Source of the DNA: Cupriavidus sp. MP-37
Lineage (GTDB): Bacteria > Pseudomonadota > Gammaproteobacteria > Burkholderiales > Burkholderiaceae
Direction: 5' to 3'
Length of the DNA stretch: 64,000 bases
Assembly: GCF_020618415.1 (NCBI RefSeq)
Contig: NZ_CP085344.1
Location: forward strand, 3,371,001 to 3,435,000
The position numbers and the translations under genes were made by a program. Shown piece by piece: positions 17,474 through 25,897 of this stretch; the stretch's first letter is position 1, and the number at the start of each line of letters is the position of its first letter. Below the pieces are notes generated by a model. It saw only the letters and a program-made list of their open reading frames with translations. It was not told the origin of the DNA and did not search any database.

Positions 17474-18196
17474 TCAAGGATCGGTGGTCTGGACCGGTTC
17501 CTCGTTGCTGGACCTGCCGGCCGGACTGGCCGCACCGGACGGGGCAGCCGGCCGGGGCGCGCTGCCGTTCTTGCGCGGCAATTCCGCCGGTGCCACCACG
17601 CCCATCGAGACGATGTACTTGAGCGCGGCGTCGACGGTCATGTCGAGTTCGATGGTGTCGGCCTTGGGCATCATCAGGAAGAAGCCCGAGGTCGGATTGG
17701 GGGTGGTCGGCACGTAGACGCTGACGTATTCGCCCTGCAGGTGGTTCTGCACGTCGCCGCCGGGGCGCCCGGTCAGGAAGGCGATGGTCCACGAGCCCTC
17801 GCGCGGGTACTGCACCAGCAGCGCCTTGCGGAAGGCATTGCCCGACGACGACAGCAGCGTGTCCGAGACCTGCTTGACGCTGGTGTAGATCGGCCCCACC
17901 ACCGGGATATGGCCCAGCAGCGCTTCCCACCAGCGCACCAGGCGCTGGCCGATGAAGTTATGCGCCAGCAGGCCGACCAGCAGGATGAACAGCAGCGTCA
18001 GGATCGCGCCCAGGCCGGTCACGCGCTTGCCGAACATCAGCCGGTCCGGCCGCCAAGCTTCCGGCAGCAGCGCCAGGCTCTGGTCCATCGTGCCGATGAT
18101 CAGGCTCAGCACCCACAGCGTGATGCCCAGCGGCACCAGCACCAGCAGCCCGGTCAGGAACCAGGTCTTGAGAGCGGAAGTCTTCTTGGCTACCAC
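17474..18196 (-). CDS. DUF502 inner-membrane protein
   Basis: Conserved membrane protein of 240 residues, function unknown. Two transmembrane helices are visible at about residues 12-34 ([20 protein letters not shown]) and 60-82. After them comes [20 protein letters not shown], the DUF502 signature, then a soluble domain and a proline/alanine-rich tail. It starts at GTG (18196), 13 bp behind the FmdB stop, so translation is likely coupled. The order fmdB-DUF502-aspS is common in Burkholderiales. Confidence 0.87.
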   Translation of the reverse strand: MVAKKTSALKTWFLTGLLVLVPLGITLWVLSLIIGTMDQSLALLPEAWRPDRLMFGKRVTGLGAILTLLFILLVGLLAHNFIGQRLVRWWEALLGHIPVVGPIYTSVKQVSDTLLSSSGNAFRKALLVQYPREGSWTIAFLTGRPGGDVQNHLQGEYVSVYVPTTPNPTSGFFLMMPKADTIELDMTVDAALKYIVSMGVVAPAELPRKNGSAPRPAAPSGAASPAGRSSNEEPVQTTDP

Positions 18197-18209
18197 GGGC
18201 GGGTCCGGC

Positions 18210-18545
18210 TCAGTGGCAGGCGCAGGCGCTGCCGCAGCCGCCGGCGGCCGGCGCGGCCGCGGTGGTGCTGGCGGCAGACGATTCGGCGGCGGCCGGGGCG
18301 CTGGCCGCTGCCGCGCCTGCCGCCGCGCCGCCCGCAGCCGGCGCGCTGGCGCCGCCGCTGCCGCCGCGGAAGTCGGTCACGTACCAGCCCGAGCCCTTGA
18401 GCTGGAACCCGGCAGCGGTCAGCTGCTTCTTGAACGCGCCGGCGGCGCCGCAGGACGGGCAGTCCGTCAGCGGGGCATCGCTCATTTTCTGCAGCACATC
18501 GCGCCCGTGGCCGCAGGCGTCGCAACGGTAGGCATAGATCGGCAT
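18210..18545 (-). CDS. FmdB-family zinc-ribbon protein
   Basis: Small protein of 111 residues. The N-terminal zinc ribbon shows MPIYAYRCDACGHG and CPSCGAAG, giving four cysteines that would bind one zinc (residues about 8-35). SGWYVTDFRG follows, typical for FmdB. The remaining half is an alanine-rich low-complexity linker ending GCGSACACH, an extra Cys/His group that could bind metal. Function of the family is unclear; regulatory and ribosome-related roles have been proposed. First gene of the aspS transcript. Confidence 0.85.
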   Translation of the reverse strand: MPIYAYRCDACGHGRDVLQKMSDAPLTDCPSCGAAGAFKKQLTAAGFQLKGSGWYVTDFRGGSGGASAPAAGGAAAGAAAASAPAAAESSAASTTAAAPAAGGCGSACACH

Positions 18546-18650
18546 GGTGTTATTTCGCGAGAAAACTTGGGAATCGGTACCAGGACAGGCATCGCCGCAG
18601 CGCCATGGCGGCGCTGCGGGAATATCCCGCGCGGCGATGCAAAGCCTTGA

Positions 18651-18656
18651 ATTATA
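18651..18656 (-). promoter_or_regulatory. Possible -10 box for the fmdB-DUF502-aspS operon
   Basis: TATAAT on the minus strand, 105 bp upstream of the FmdB start. The -35 region is poor. A GC-rich hairpin (18595-18619, CCGCAGCGCC / GGCGCTGCGG) lies between it and the gene, in the presumed leader. Confidence 0.4.
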
Positions 18657-18712
18657 AACCGTTCCGGGGCTGCCTGACCGGGGGAAATAAGGGGGTGGGC
18701 GCCCCCGCGCCG

Positions 18713-20149
18713 TCAGGCGATATGGACTTCCTTGACCGGCGCGTGATCTGCAATCCACTGCGGCAGCAGCGAACCGATCACCATGCCGCTGACCGAGAAC
18801 AGCAGCCCCACCATCTGCGGCGGCACCACGGCATCGGCAAAGGCGATCTCGCACGTCAGCCACGACGACAAGCCCAGCAGGATCGCCGCCAGCCCGCCCT
18901 GGCGGGTAGCGTGCTTCCAGAACATGCCGAAGGCCAGCGGCACGAAGGACGACACCAGCGTGACCTTGTAGGCATTTTCGACCATATGGAAGATCGACAG
19001 GTGCGAATTCAGCGCGAACAGCGTCACCAGCGTGGTGAACACCAGCACCACCGTCTGCATCACGCGCAGGAACTGCTTGTCGTCGAGATGGCGGAAGTAC
19101 GGCCGCAGGATGTTCTCGGCAAAGGTCACCGACGGCGCCAGCAGCGTCGCCGAGGCGCAGCTCTTGATCGCCGACAGCAGCGCGCCGAAGAACATCACCT
19201 GCGCGAACATCGGCGCGTGCTGCAGGATCAGCTGCGGCAGGATCAGCTGCGAGTCGGTGTCGATGTACCTGGCCACCATGCCCGGGTCGATCAGCGTGGC
19301 CGAATACGCCAGGAACATCGGGATGAAGGCGAAGCCGAAGTACAGTACGCCGCCCAGCACCGAGGCGCGCCCGGCGATCTGCTCGGTGCGCGACGAGGTC
19401 ACCCGCTGGAACACGTCCTGCTGCGGGATCGAGCCCAGCATCATGGTGAACAGCGCCGCGGCAAAGCCGATGATCTGCACGAAATCGAGCGCCGGCCAGA
19501 ATTCGAACTTGCCGGCCGCGGCCGCGTGCGACACCACCGCGCTGACGCCGCCGGCCTGGCCGCTGACCTCGTAGCCGATATACATCATGCCGATCACGAT
19601 GATGATCATCTGGATGAAGTCGGTGATCGCCACCGACCACATGCCGCCGAACAGCGTATAGACCAGCACGCTGGCCGCGCCGATCATCATGCCGGCCTCC
19701 TGCGACAGCGCGCCGTCCGACACGGTATAGAACACCAGCCCCAGCGCCTTGATCTGCGCCGCGACCCAGCCCAGGTACGAGACCACGATGCACAGCGTGG
19801 TCAGCACCTCGGCCAGCCGGCCATAGCGGTTGTGGTAGTAGTCGCCGATGGTCAGCAGGTTCATCCGGTACAGCGGCCGGGCGAAGAACAGGCCCACCAG
19901 GATCAGGCACAGCGACGACCCGAACGGATCGGACACCACCCCCGACAGGCCTTCCTTCAGGAACACGGCGGGGATGCCCAGCACCGTCTCCGAGCCAAAC
20001 CAGGTGGCAAAGACGGTGGCAGTGACGATGTGGAACGGCAGGCTGCGCCCGGCGACGGCGAAATCGGTGGTGTTGCGCACGCGCAGCGCCGCCCACAGGC
20101 CGATGCCGACCGAGATTACCCAGTAGATGATGACAAACCAGATCAGCAT
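18713..20149 (-). CDS. Sodium/solute symporter (SSS family)
   Basis: Inner-membrane transporter of 478 residues with about 13 hydrophobic segments, driven by sodium. The family pattern is seen in the first helices (MLIWFVIIYWVISVGIGLW), in GRSLPFHIVTATVFATWFGSE (partial loop of the sodium site), and in IPQQDVFQRVTSSR. The substrate cannot be assigned; family members carry proline, pantothenate, sugars or carboxylates. Stands alone, between the fmdB promoter region and the methyltransferase. The 5' region 20150-20365 must hold its promoter. Confidence 0.85.
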   Translation of the reverse strand: MLIWFVIIYWVISVGIGLWAALRVRNTTDFAVAGRSLPFHIVTATVFATWFGSETVLGIPAVFLKEGLSGVVSDPFGSSLCLILVGLFFARPLYRMNLLTIGDYYHNRYGRLAEVLTTLCIVVSYLGWVAAQIKALGLVFYTVSDGALSQEAGMMIGAASVLVYTLFGGMWSVAITDFIQMIIIVIGMMYIGYEVSGQAGGVSAVVSHAAAAGKFEFWPALDFVQIIGFAAALFTMMLGSIPQQDVFQRVTSSRTEQIAGRASVLGGVLYFGFAFIPMFLAYSATLIDPGMVARYIDTDSQLILPQLILQHAPMFAQVMFFGALLSAIKSCASATLLAPSVTFAENILRPYFRHLDDKQFLRVMQTVVLVFTTLVTLFALNSHLSIFHMVENAYKVTLVSSFVPLAFGMFWKHATRQGGLAAILLGLSSWLTCEIAFADAVVPPQMVGLLFSVSGMVIGSLLPQWIADHAPVKEVHIA

Positions 20150-20365
20150 GCCGCTGCCCTATGCAGAAGGTGCCCTTGTGGCGAGAAACCGAATGCCGGG
20201 CGGCAGGGCGCGTGGTCGCGCTCGGTGGCCCGGAGTCCAATTCATCGGTCGGGGCCGCATATCGGGATGCCTGGCGCTGTCCCGACGAGGCGGGCAACGC
20301 GGCGGGGGCCCGCGGTCGTAGCCGAATCAAAACGCGGATTATAGCGACGCAGACCAGCACGGGCG

Positions 20366-20396
20366 AAAAAAATTCCCGGTGGCGCAAATGCGCCAC
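20366..20396 (-). terminator. Rho-independent terminator of the TPMT-like gene
   Basis: Perfect stem GTGGCGCA / TGCGCCAC (20379-20396) with a two-base loop and a T-run on the minus strand (A's at 20366-20372). It lies in the 311-bp gap 20150-20460. A second imperfect hairpin (GTCAT..CCGC-CTGC-GCGG..ATGAC, 20402-20427) precedes it. The rest of the gap is presumed promoter for the symporter; no gene was seen. Confidence 0.82.
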
Positions 20397-20460
20397 GTCA
20401 CGTCATATCCGCCTGCGCGGGAATGACAGAGGAAATCGCCAAATCATCACAAAACCGGGT

Positions 20461-21081
20461 TCAAACCGTCGACCGGCGCCATACCTGCCAGCGCTCCTGT
20501 CCCTGGAACACCGGCAGCGGCGCTGCCGAGGGCCGGTCCTCGATGCGCTCGAAGGCCGGCGCCAGCAGCGCATCGAGTTCCGCCTGGGGCATCGCGAACG
20601 GCGGCCCGCCGCGGTTCTCGCCCAGGTAGAAGTAGCCCGCCAGCAGCCCGCCCGGCGCCAGCAGCTCGGCCACGCGGGCGCCATAGGCCGCGCGCAGCGA
20701 CGGCGGCAGCGCGCACAGGAAGGCGCGCTCGTAGATCAGTTCGCACGCCGGCTGCGGCGTGAAGGCAAAGAAATCGCCCTGCTGCACCACCACCCCGGCC
20801 GGCCCGAGCGCGCGCCGCGCCGACGCCACCGCCTGCGGCGAGAAGTCGATCGCCGTCACCGGCCAGCCGCGCTCGAACAGCCAGGCGGCCTCCCAGCCGT
20901 TGCCGCAGCCGGGCACCAGCGTCGGACACGGCGCGCGGCCCTCGATAAAGCGGCGGAATTCCTCGGGCACGCCGCCCAGGTCCCAGGGCGTGAAGCCCTC
21001 CTTGAAGCGTTCGTCCCAGAACGCCGGGTCGCCGGCGTTGCGCGTGGTGAAGCTGGGCGCTGGCTTGGCGGTATCGCTCAT
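20461..21081 (-). CDS. TPMT-family SAM-dependent methyltransferase
   Basis: Methyltransferase of 206 residues resembling thiopurine S-methyltransferases and related thiol or halide methylases. Features are FWDERFKEGFTPWDLGGVP near residues 21-39, SAM motif I LVPGCGNGWEAAWL near 55-68, and VTAIDFSPQAV. ERAFLCALPP near residue 117 is characteristic of TPMT-like enzymes. The natural substrate in bacteria is often an inorganic or small thiol (tellurite, selenite or thiocyanate derivatives); none is indicated here. It follows ubiB by 36 bp, so it may be the last gene of that transcript, and has its own terminator. Confidence 0.84.
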   Translation of the reverse strand: MSDTAKPAPSFTTRNAGDPAFWDERFKEGFTPWDLGGVPEEFRRFIEGRAPCPTLVPGCGNGWEAAWLFERGWPVTAIDFSPQAVASARRALGPAGVVVQQGDFFAFTPQPACELIYERAFLCALPPSLRAAYGARVAELLAPGGLLAGYFYLGENRGGPPFAMPQAELDALLAPAFERIEDRPSAAPLPVFQGQERWQVWRRSTV

Positions 21082-21117
21082 GGGTCTGCCTCCGTTCCTT
21101 GTTGTATCAGCCCGCGC

Positions 21118-22695
21118 CTACCAGTAGCCCGACCAGCCCAGCACGTGGGTCAGCACGATGCCGGCGACAAAGCCGCCCACCAGCAGCACCGCCGTACCGA
21201 GCAGCCGGTTGGTGCGGCGCTGCTCCAGCACCAGCATTGCCAGCAGCTTGTCCTGCTCGCCATTGGAGGTGAGCGCGCGCCGCTCCAGGAACTGGTGCGC
21301 CAGGCGCGGGAAGTCGGGCAGCATCTTGGCCCACAGCGGCGCCTCCACCTTGATCCGCTCCCAGGCGCCCTGCCAGCCGACCTGCTCGTGCATCCATCTT
21401 TCCAGGAACGGCTTGGCGGTCTTCCACAAGTCCAGGTCCGGATCGAGCTGGCGGCCCAGCCCTTCGATATTGAGCAGGGTCTTCTGCAGCAGCACCAGCT
21501 GCGGCTGGATTTCGACGTTGAAGCGGCGCGAGGTCTGGAACAGCCGCATCAGCACCATGCCCAGCGAGATTTCCTTGAGCGGCTTGTCGAAGTACGGCTC
21601 GCAGCAGGCGCGCACCGCGCTTTCCAGTTCTTCGACGCGGGTCTCGGGCGGGACCCAGCCGGACTCGACGTGCAGCAGCGCCACGCGGTGGTAGTCGCGG
21701 CGGAAGAAGGCGATGAAATTCTGCGCCAGGTAGTTCTTGTCGAACTCGGACAGCGCGCCGACGATGCCGAAGTCCAGCGCGATATAGCGGCCGAAGGTCT
21801 CGGGCTGCACCGACACCAGGATGTTGCCCGGATGCATGTCGGCATGGAAGAAGCCATCGCGGAACACCTGGGTGAAGAAGATCTCGACGCCCTCTTCCGC
21901 CAGCTGGTGCATGTCGACGCCGGCGGCCTTGAGCGAGTCGGTGCGCGAGATCGGGATGCCGTGCATGCGCTCCATCACGAACACCGTGCTGCTGCACCAG
22001 TCCCAGAACACCTCGGGCACCAGCAGCAGGCTGGTATCGGAAAAATTGCGACGCAGCTGGCTGGCGTTGGCCGCCTCGATCATCAGGTCGAGCTCGTCGT
22101 GCAGGTATTTGTCGAACTCGGCTACCACCTCGCGCGGCTTCAGCCGCTTGCCGTCGGCCCAGAAGCGCTCCAGCCAGGTGGCCATGTCGCGCATCAGCGC
22201 CAGGTCGCTGTCGATCACCGGCAGCATGCCGGGGCGCAGCACCTTCACCGCGACCTCGCGGCCGTGGCTGGGGCCGCCCTTGAGCGTGGCGAAGTGGACC
22301 TGCGCGATCGAGGCGCTGGCCACGGGCTGGTGTTCGAAGGTCTCGAACAGCTGGTCCAGCGGCCGCCCGAGCGAACGCTCGATGATCCGCACCGCCACCG
22401 CCGAATCGAACGGCGGCACCTGGTCCTGCAGCTTGGCCAGCTCGTCGGCAATGTCCGGCGGCATCAGGTCGCGCCGGGTCGACAGCACCTGGCCGAACTT
22501 GACGAAGATCGGGCCCAGCCGCGTCAGCGCCAGCCGCAGCCGCACGCCGCGCGGCATGTCGAGCTTGCGCCCGATGGTGATGACCCGTACCAGGAAGCGG
22601 ATCCTGCGGCTGCTGAAGCCCGAGAGCACCAGCTCGTCCAGGCCGTAGTAGAGGATGACGAAGAGGATCTTGCCAAGGCGCAGGAGGCGGGTCAT
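21118..22695 (-). CDS. ubiB: UbiB, atypical kinase/ATPase for ubiquinone synthesis
   Basis: ABC1/ADCK-type protein of 525 residues, needed for aerobic ubiquinone synthesis as an ATPase rather than a normal kinase. The KxGQ motif is in [19 protein letters not shown] near residue 70, [10 protein letters not shown] carries the ATP-binding lysine near 152, and DMHPGNILV is the catalytic loop near 287, followed by ALDFGIVG. Two C-terminal transmembrane helices ([20 protein letters not shown] onward) anchor it. Next to ubiJ and downstream of ubiE, as in E. coli. Confidence 0.95.
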   Translation of the reverse strand: MTRLLRLGKILFVILYYGLDELVLSGFSSRRIRFLVRVITIGRKLDMPRGVRLRLALTRLGPIFVKFGQVLSTRRDLMPPDIADELAKLQDQVPPFDSAVAVRIIERSLGRPLDQLFETFEHQPVASASIAQVHFATLKGGPSHGREVAVKVLRPGMLPVIDSDLALMRDMATWLERFWADGKRLKPREVVAEFDKYLHDELDLMIEAANASQLRRNFSDTSLLLVPEVFWDWCSSTVFVMERMHGIPISRTDSLKAAGVDMHQLAEEGVEIFFTQVFRDGFFHADMHPGNILVSVQPETFGRYIALDFGIVGALSEFDKNYLAQNFIAFFRRDYHRVALLHVESGWVPPETRVEELESAVRACCEPYFDKPLKEISLGMVLMRLFQTSRRFNVEIQPQLVLLQKTLLNIEGLGRQLDPDLDLWKTAKPFLERWMHEQVGWQGAWERIKVEAPLWAKMLPDFPRLAHQFLERRALTSNGEQDKLLAMLVLEQRRTNRLLGTAVLLVGGFVAGIVLTHVLGWSGYW

Positions 22696-22761
22696 TCGGG
22701 AGTCTTCACGGGGCCGTGCAGGCAGTCAGTGGATGGTCGGGGGAAGCGCGGCTGGGCCGGC

Positions 22762-23460
22762 TCAGCGGTGCGGCGACGGCAGCTTGCCGGACGGGCCGGA
22801 CTGACCGGACTGGCCCGGCGCCGGCGGCGTGCCGCCGCGCTCGAGCCGTTCCAGCCGTTTCTCCAGCCGCGCCAGGCGGTCGCGCAGCTGGCCTACGCCG
22901 GCGCCGAAATCGTCCAGCGCGGCGTGGCGCACCAGGGTCGGCTGTTCGTCGAGCAGGTAGTCGGTAACGTTGTCGACCAGCGCGCGGCCCACGCGCGTGG
23001 CTTGCTCATGGACCTGGCGCGCGCCGTCGACCACGCGCTGCGCCACGCTGTCGCTGAGCGGCCCGCCCAGGATGCCGCGCAGCGCGCGCGACAGGTCCTC
23101 GGCGGCATCCCAGCGCAGGTTGCGCGCCAGCGTCGAAACGGTATTGGCCAGTTCGGCGTCGCCCTCGATGCGCACATGGCGCATGGCGGCGGCCTGGCCG
23201 CCTTCGGCCACATCGGCGGCCACCAGCGGCCACTGCTGCACCGGCACGCGCAGCGTCACCGCGGGCGCCTCGGCCGCGGGCGCCTGTTCCGTGCAGCCGT
23301 GCTCGGTCACCTTCAGCGACAGCTCGAAGGCGGCGGCATCGAAGCGGATCACGCGTCCGGCAAACGGCGCCAGCTGGTTGCGGGCCCACGGCTCCTGCTC
23401 GAGCAGGTGGTTCAATGCCGAGATGGCGGGCGTGGCCAGGGCGGAAGGCAGAGTATTCAT
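22762..23460 (-). CDS. ubiJ: UbiJ, SCP2-domain accessory factor for ubiquinone synthesis
   Basis: Protein of 232 residues with an N-terminal SCP2-like lipid-binding domain (about residues 10-115, ending IEGDAELANTVSTLARNLRW) and a C-terminal helical/coiled-coil part (RDRLARLEKRLERLERG near 190-206). It organises the soluble Ubi complex. The ATG at 23460 fits the family start; the 21 upstream in-frame codons cross the terminator at 23512-23539. 66 bp upstream of ubiB. Confidence 0.87.
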   Translation of the reverse strand: MNTLPSALATPAISALNHLLEQEPWARNQLAPFAGRVIRFDAAAFELSLKVTEHGCTEQAPAAEAPAVTLRVPVQQWPLVAADVAEGGQAAAMRHVRIEGDAELANTVSTLARNLRWDAAEDLSRALRGILGGPLSDSVAQRVVDGARQVHEQATRVGRALVDNVTDYLLDEQPTLVRHAALDDFGAGVGQLRDRLARLEKRLERLERGGTPPAPGQSGQSGPSGKLPSPHR

Positions 23461-23511
23461 GACAGCGCGGTGGGCGGGCAGGCGGCGACGCGCGGGGCTG
23501 GCATCGCAAAC

Positions 23512-23539
23512 AAAAAGGCCCACGCTTTCGCGTGGGCCT
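23512..23539 (-). terminator. Rho-independent terminator after the Tim44-domain gene
   Basis: Stem AGGCCCACGC / GCGTGGGCCT with a GAAA loop on the minus strand and a T-run (A's at 23512-23516). It separates ubiE/Tim44 from ubiJ/ubiB although all four genes point the same way. Confidence 0.88.
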
Positions 23540-23587
23540 CCATTCTAAGCTACTCCCCCCGGCGCATCACCGCCGCGGGGTGCGGCA

Positions 23588-24565
23588 TCAGGACTCTTGC
23601 TGGATGCCGGCCAGCAGCCAGCCGCCGCTCCCCGAGACCGGCTTGGCCAGGTTCCAGACCTCGCCGAACGGCTGGGCCGCCTCGCCCGCCTTCTCGCGGA
23701 TCATGCCCGAGAAGCGCACGCTGGCCAGGTGCTGGGCCGGCGACGACTCGATGCCGAGCAGCTGGGCTTCGAGCGTGACCACGTCGGTCTTGTTGACCTC
23801 GGCGCCGCGCTCGGCCAGGTCCATCTTGATCTCGGCGAACATCTCCGGCGTGGTGAACTCGCGGATATCGTCCAGGTTGCCGGCATCCCACGCGGCCTGC
23901 AGGCGCACGAAGTGGACCTTGGCGTTGCGCAGGAACGATTCGGCGTCGAAGTCGGCCGGCACGCCCCACGGCTGCTGCGCCACCGGACCGGCGGCAGCGG
24001 CGCCAGCGACGGCACCAGCGGCGGGCAGCACCGGGCTGCCCGACACATTGCCGGAAGCCGGCGTCGGCTCGCCGCGGAACATCGGCTCCGCATTGCGGCC
24101 CAGGTTCGGCGCGCCGCCGGCGCCGGCGTAGGCCGGCTGCGCCGTGCGCTTGCTGCCGCGGAACTTGCGGATCAGCCAGATCGCGGCGAATGCCACCAGC
24201 GCAATCAGGATCAGGTTGGACAGGAAGGTCAGCGCCGCGCCGCCCAGGCCGAAGTGCGACAGCAGCCAGCCGATGCCCAGGCCGGCGGCGATGCCGCCCA
24301 GGATGCCGCCCCAGTTGCGCTTGGGCGCCGCGGCCGCGGCCGCGCCGGCGGCCCCGGCCGTGGCCGGTGCGGCCTGCTGTGCCGGTTGCTGCGCCTGCTG
24401 CGTCGGCGAGGTGGGCTGGGTCTGCTGGCGCTGGGTCACCGACTCGGACTGCTTGCCGATGCTGCGCGAGCCGCCCATGCGCTTGGCCTCGGCGTCGAAC
24501 GCCATCCCGACGGCCAGCGCCGTGACCAGCGACCCCACCAGGAATTTTCCACGAATTGACGACAT
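23588..24565 (-). CDS. Tim44-domain membrane protein
   Basis: Protein of 325 residues with a signal peptide (cleavage near residue 28 after DAEA), a glutamine/alanine-rich stretch, a glycine-rich hydrophobic segment and a transmembrane helix (about 115-137, LILIALVAFAAIWLIRKF). The C-terminal Tim44-like domain (about 185-320) includes FLRNAKVHFVRLQAAWDAGN and DDIREFTTPEMFAEI. Exact function in bacteria is unknown; such proteins are common beside ubi genes in beta-proteobacteria. It follows ubiE by 73 bp and ends at a terminator. Confidence 0.85.
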   Translation of the reverse strand: MSSIRGKFLVGSLVTALAVGMAFDAEAKRMGGSRSIGKQSESVTQRQQTQPTSPTQQAQQPAQQAAPATAGAAGAAAAAAPKRNWGGILGGIAAGLGIGWLLSHFGLGGAALTFLSNLILIALVAFAAIWLIRKFRGSKRTAQPAYAGAGGAPNLGRNAEPMFRGEPTPASGNVSGSPVLPAAGAVAGAAAAGPVAQQPWGVPADFDAESFLRNAKVHFVRLQAAWDAGNLDDIREFTTPEMFAEIKMDLAERGAEVNKTDVVTLEAQLLGIESSPAQHLASVRFSGMIREKAGEAAQPFGEVWNLAKPVSGSGGWLLAGIQQES

Positions 24566-24614
24566 ATGCTGTTATCCCCTGTCAGTTTCGCCCATATACG
24601 GGCGAGCATGGCGA

Positions 24615-24638
24615 TTTCAAGTGTTCTTTCAAGTGTTC
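24615..24638. repeat. 12-bp tandem direct repeat immediately behind the ubiE stop
   Basis: TTTCAAGTGTTC occurs twice head-to-tail, ending one base before the ubiE stop codon. Probably slippage; no function inferred. Confidence 0.8.
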
Positions 24639-25370
24639 TCAATACTTGCGTCCGACATGGAGCGCCACCACTCCGGCCGTCAGATTGAAGTATTCGACAT
24701 TCTCCAGGCCCGCATGTTCCATTAAGCGTACAAGTGAAACCTGGTCTGGATGCATTCTGATCGATTCCGCGAGATAGCGATAGCTCGGGGCATCCCCTGC
24801 CACGCGCTCGCCCAGCCACGGCAGCACCTTGAAAGAATAGACGTCGTAGGCCTTCTCCAGCGGTTTCCACACCTTGGAGAATTCCAGCACCATGACCTTG
24901 CCGCCGGGCTTGACCACGCGGCGCATCTCGGCCAGCGCGGCGTCCTTGTGGGTCATGTTGCGCAGGCCGAAGGCCACCGTGACGAGGTCGAAGTAGTTGT
25001 CGGGGAACGGGATCTTCTCGGCGTCGCACAGCGCCACCGGCGTGACGATGCCCTTGTTCAGCAGCCGGTCGCGGCCCACCCGCAGCATCGACTCGTTGAT
25101 GTCGGTCAGCCAGACCTGGCCGGTCGGGCCGGCCTGCTTCGCGAACGCCTTGGCCAGGTCGCCGGTACCGCCGGCGATATCCAGCACCTTGTGGCCCGGG
25201 CGCACGCCCGCCTGCGCGATGGTGAACATCTTCCACAGCCGGTGCATGCCGCCCGACATCAGGTCGTTCATGACGTCGTACTTGCTGGCCACCGAATGGA
25301 ATACGCCGGCAACCTTGCCGGCCTTTTCCGTTTCGTCGACCTTTTCGAACCCGAAGTGGGTTTCACTCAT
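24639..25370 (-). CDS. ubiE: UbiE, ubiquinone/menaquinone C-methyltransferase
   Basis: SAM-dependent methyltransferase of 243 residues that methylates the ring carbon of demethylmenaquinol and 2-octaprenyl-6-methoxy-benzoquinol. SAM motif I is [14 protein letters not shown] near residues 64-77. The UbiE signatures [17 protein letters not shown] near 31-47, [20 protein letters not shown] (120-140, in parts) and VMEFSK-like LEFSKVWKP are present. Length is normal. It lies between the DUF971 gene and the Tim44 gene on the same strand. Confidence 0.95.
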   Translation of the reverse strand: MSETHFGFEKVDETEKAGKVAGVFHSVASKYDVMNDLMSGGMHRLWKMFTIAQAGVRPGHKVLDIAGGTGDLAKAFAKQAGPTGQVWLTDINESMLRVGRDRLLNKGIVTPVALCDAEKIPFPDNYFDLVTVAFGLRNMTHKDAALAEMRRVVKPGGKVMVLEFSKVWKPLEKAYDVYSFKVLPWLGERVAGDAPSYRYLAESIRMHPDQVSLVRLMEHAGLENVEYFNLTAGVVALHVGRKY

Positions 25371-25401
25371 CTTTCAAGACTCCAGGATTGTCGGGGGCGG
25401 C

Positions 25402-25818
25402 TCAGTGATGGCCGCAGGCGTGCCCGCCGCCGGCGGCGGGCATCGGGGTGTCGCGATCGGCGCCGGCCGCTTCCAGGCGCTGCAGGTAGTCCTGCCACAG
25501 CGCGTCCTGGTTGTCGCCCAGGCGGTACAGCAGGTCCCAGGAATAGATGCCGGTGTCGTGGCCGTCGGAAAAGCGGATCTGGATGGCGTAGTTGCCGACC
25601 GGCTCGACCGCGTCGATGCCGACCTCGCGCTTGCCGGTCTGCAGCACCTCCTGCCCCGGGCCATGGCCCTGGACTTCGGCGGAGGGCGAATACACGCGCA
25701 GCAGCTCGAACGGCAGCCGGAAGCTGCGGCCGTTGTCGAAGCCGATCTCGAGCACGCGCGATTGCGTGTGCACCGTCAGCGCGGTGGGATGGGGGGTGTC
25801 TTTTTCCAGGCCTGCCAT
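25402..25818 (-). CDS. DUF971 (GBBH-like N-terminal domain) protein
   Basis: Small protein of 138 residues. The core DUF971 domain (about 10-105) resembles the N-terminal domain of gamma-butyrobetaine hydroxylase, with FDNGRSFRLPFELLRVYSPSA and YSWDLLYRLGDNQDALWQDY (in parts). The C-terminus HACGHH may bind metal. Homologues are linked to Fe-S or quinone metabolism by context, as here 31 bp before ubiE; the function is unproven. Confidence 0.84.
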   Translation of the reverse strand: MAGLEKDTPHPTALTVHTQSRVLEIGFDNGRSFRLPFELLRVYSPSAEVQGHGPGQEVLQTGKREVGIDAVEPVGNYAIQIRFSDGHDTGIYSWDLLYRLGDNQDALWQDYLQRLEAAGADRDTPMPAAGGGHACGHH

Positions 25819-25897
25819 GGTGATCGCGGCCCGGCGACGGGCGCTTGTGAGGGTGATTGCCGCATGATGCCGCGCCGGCTGCCGCGGCAGCCCCGCA

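Noticed and set aside
20161..23778. Very long plus-strand open frame of about 1200 codons
   Set aside because: It is antisense to the methyltransferase, ubiB and ubiJ genes and consists of low-complexity His/Arg/Gln/Ala, the usual shadow frame in GC-rich DNA.
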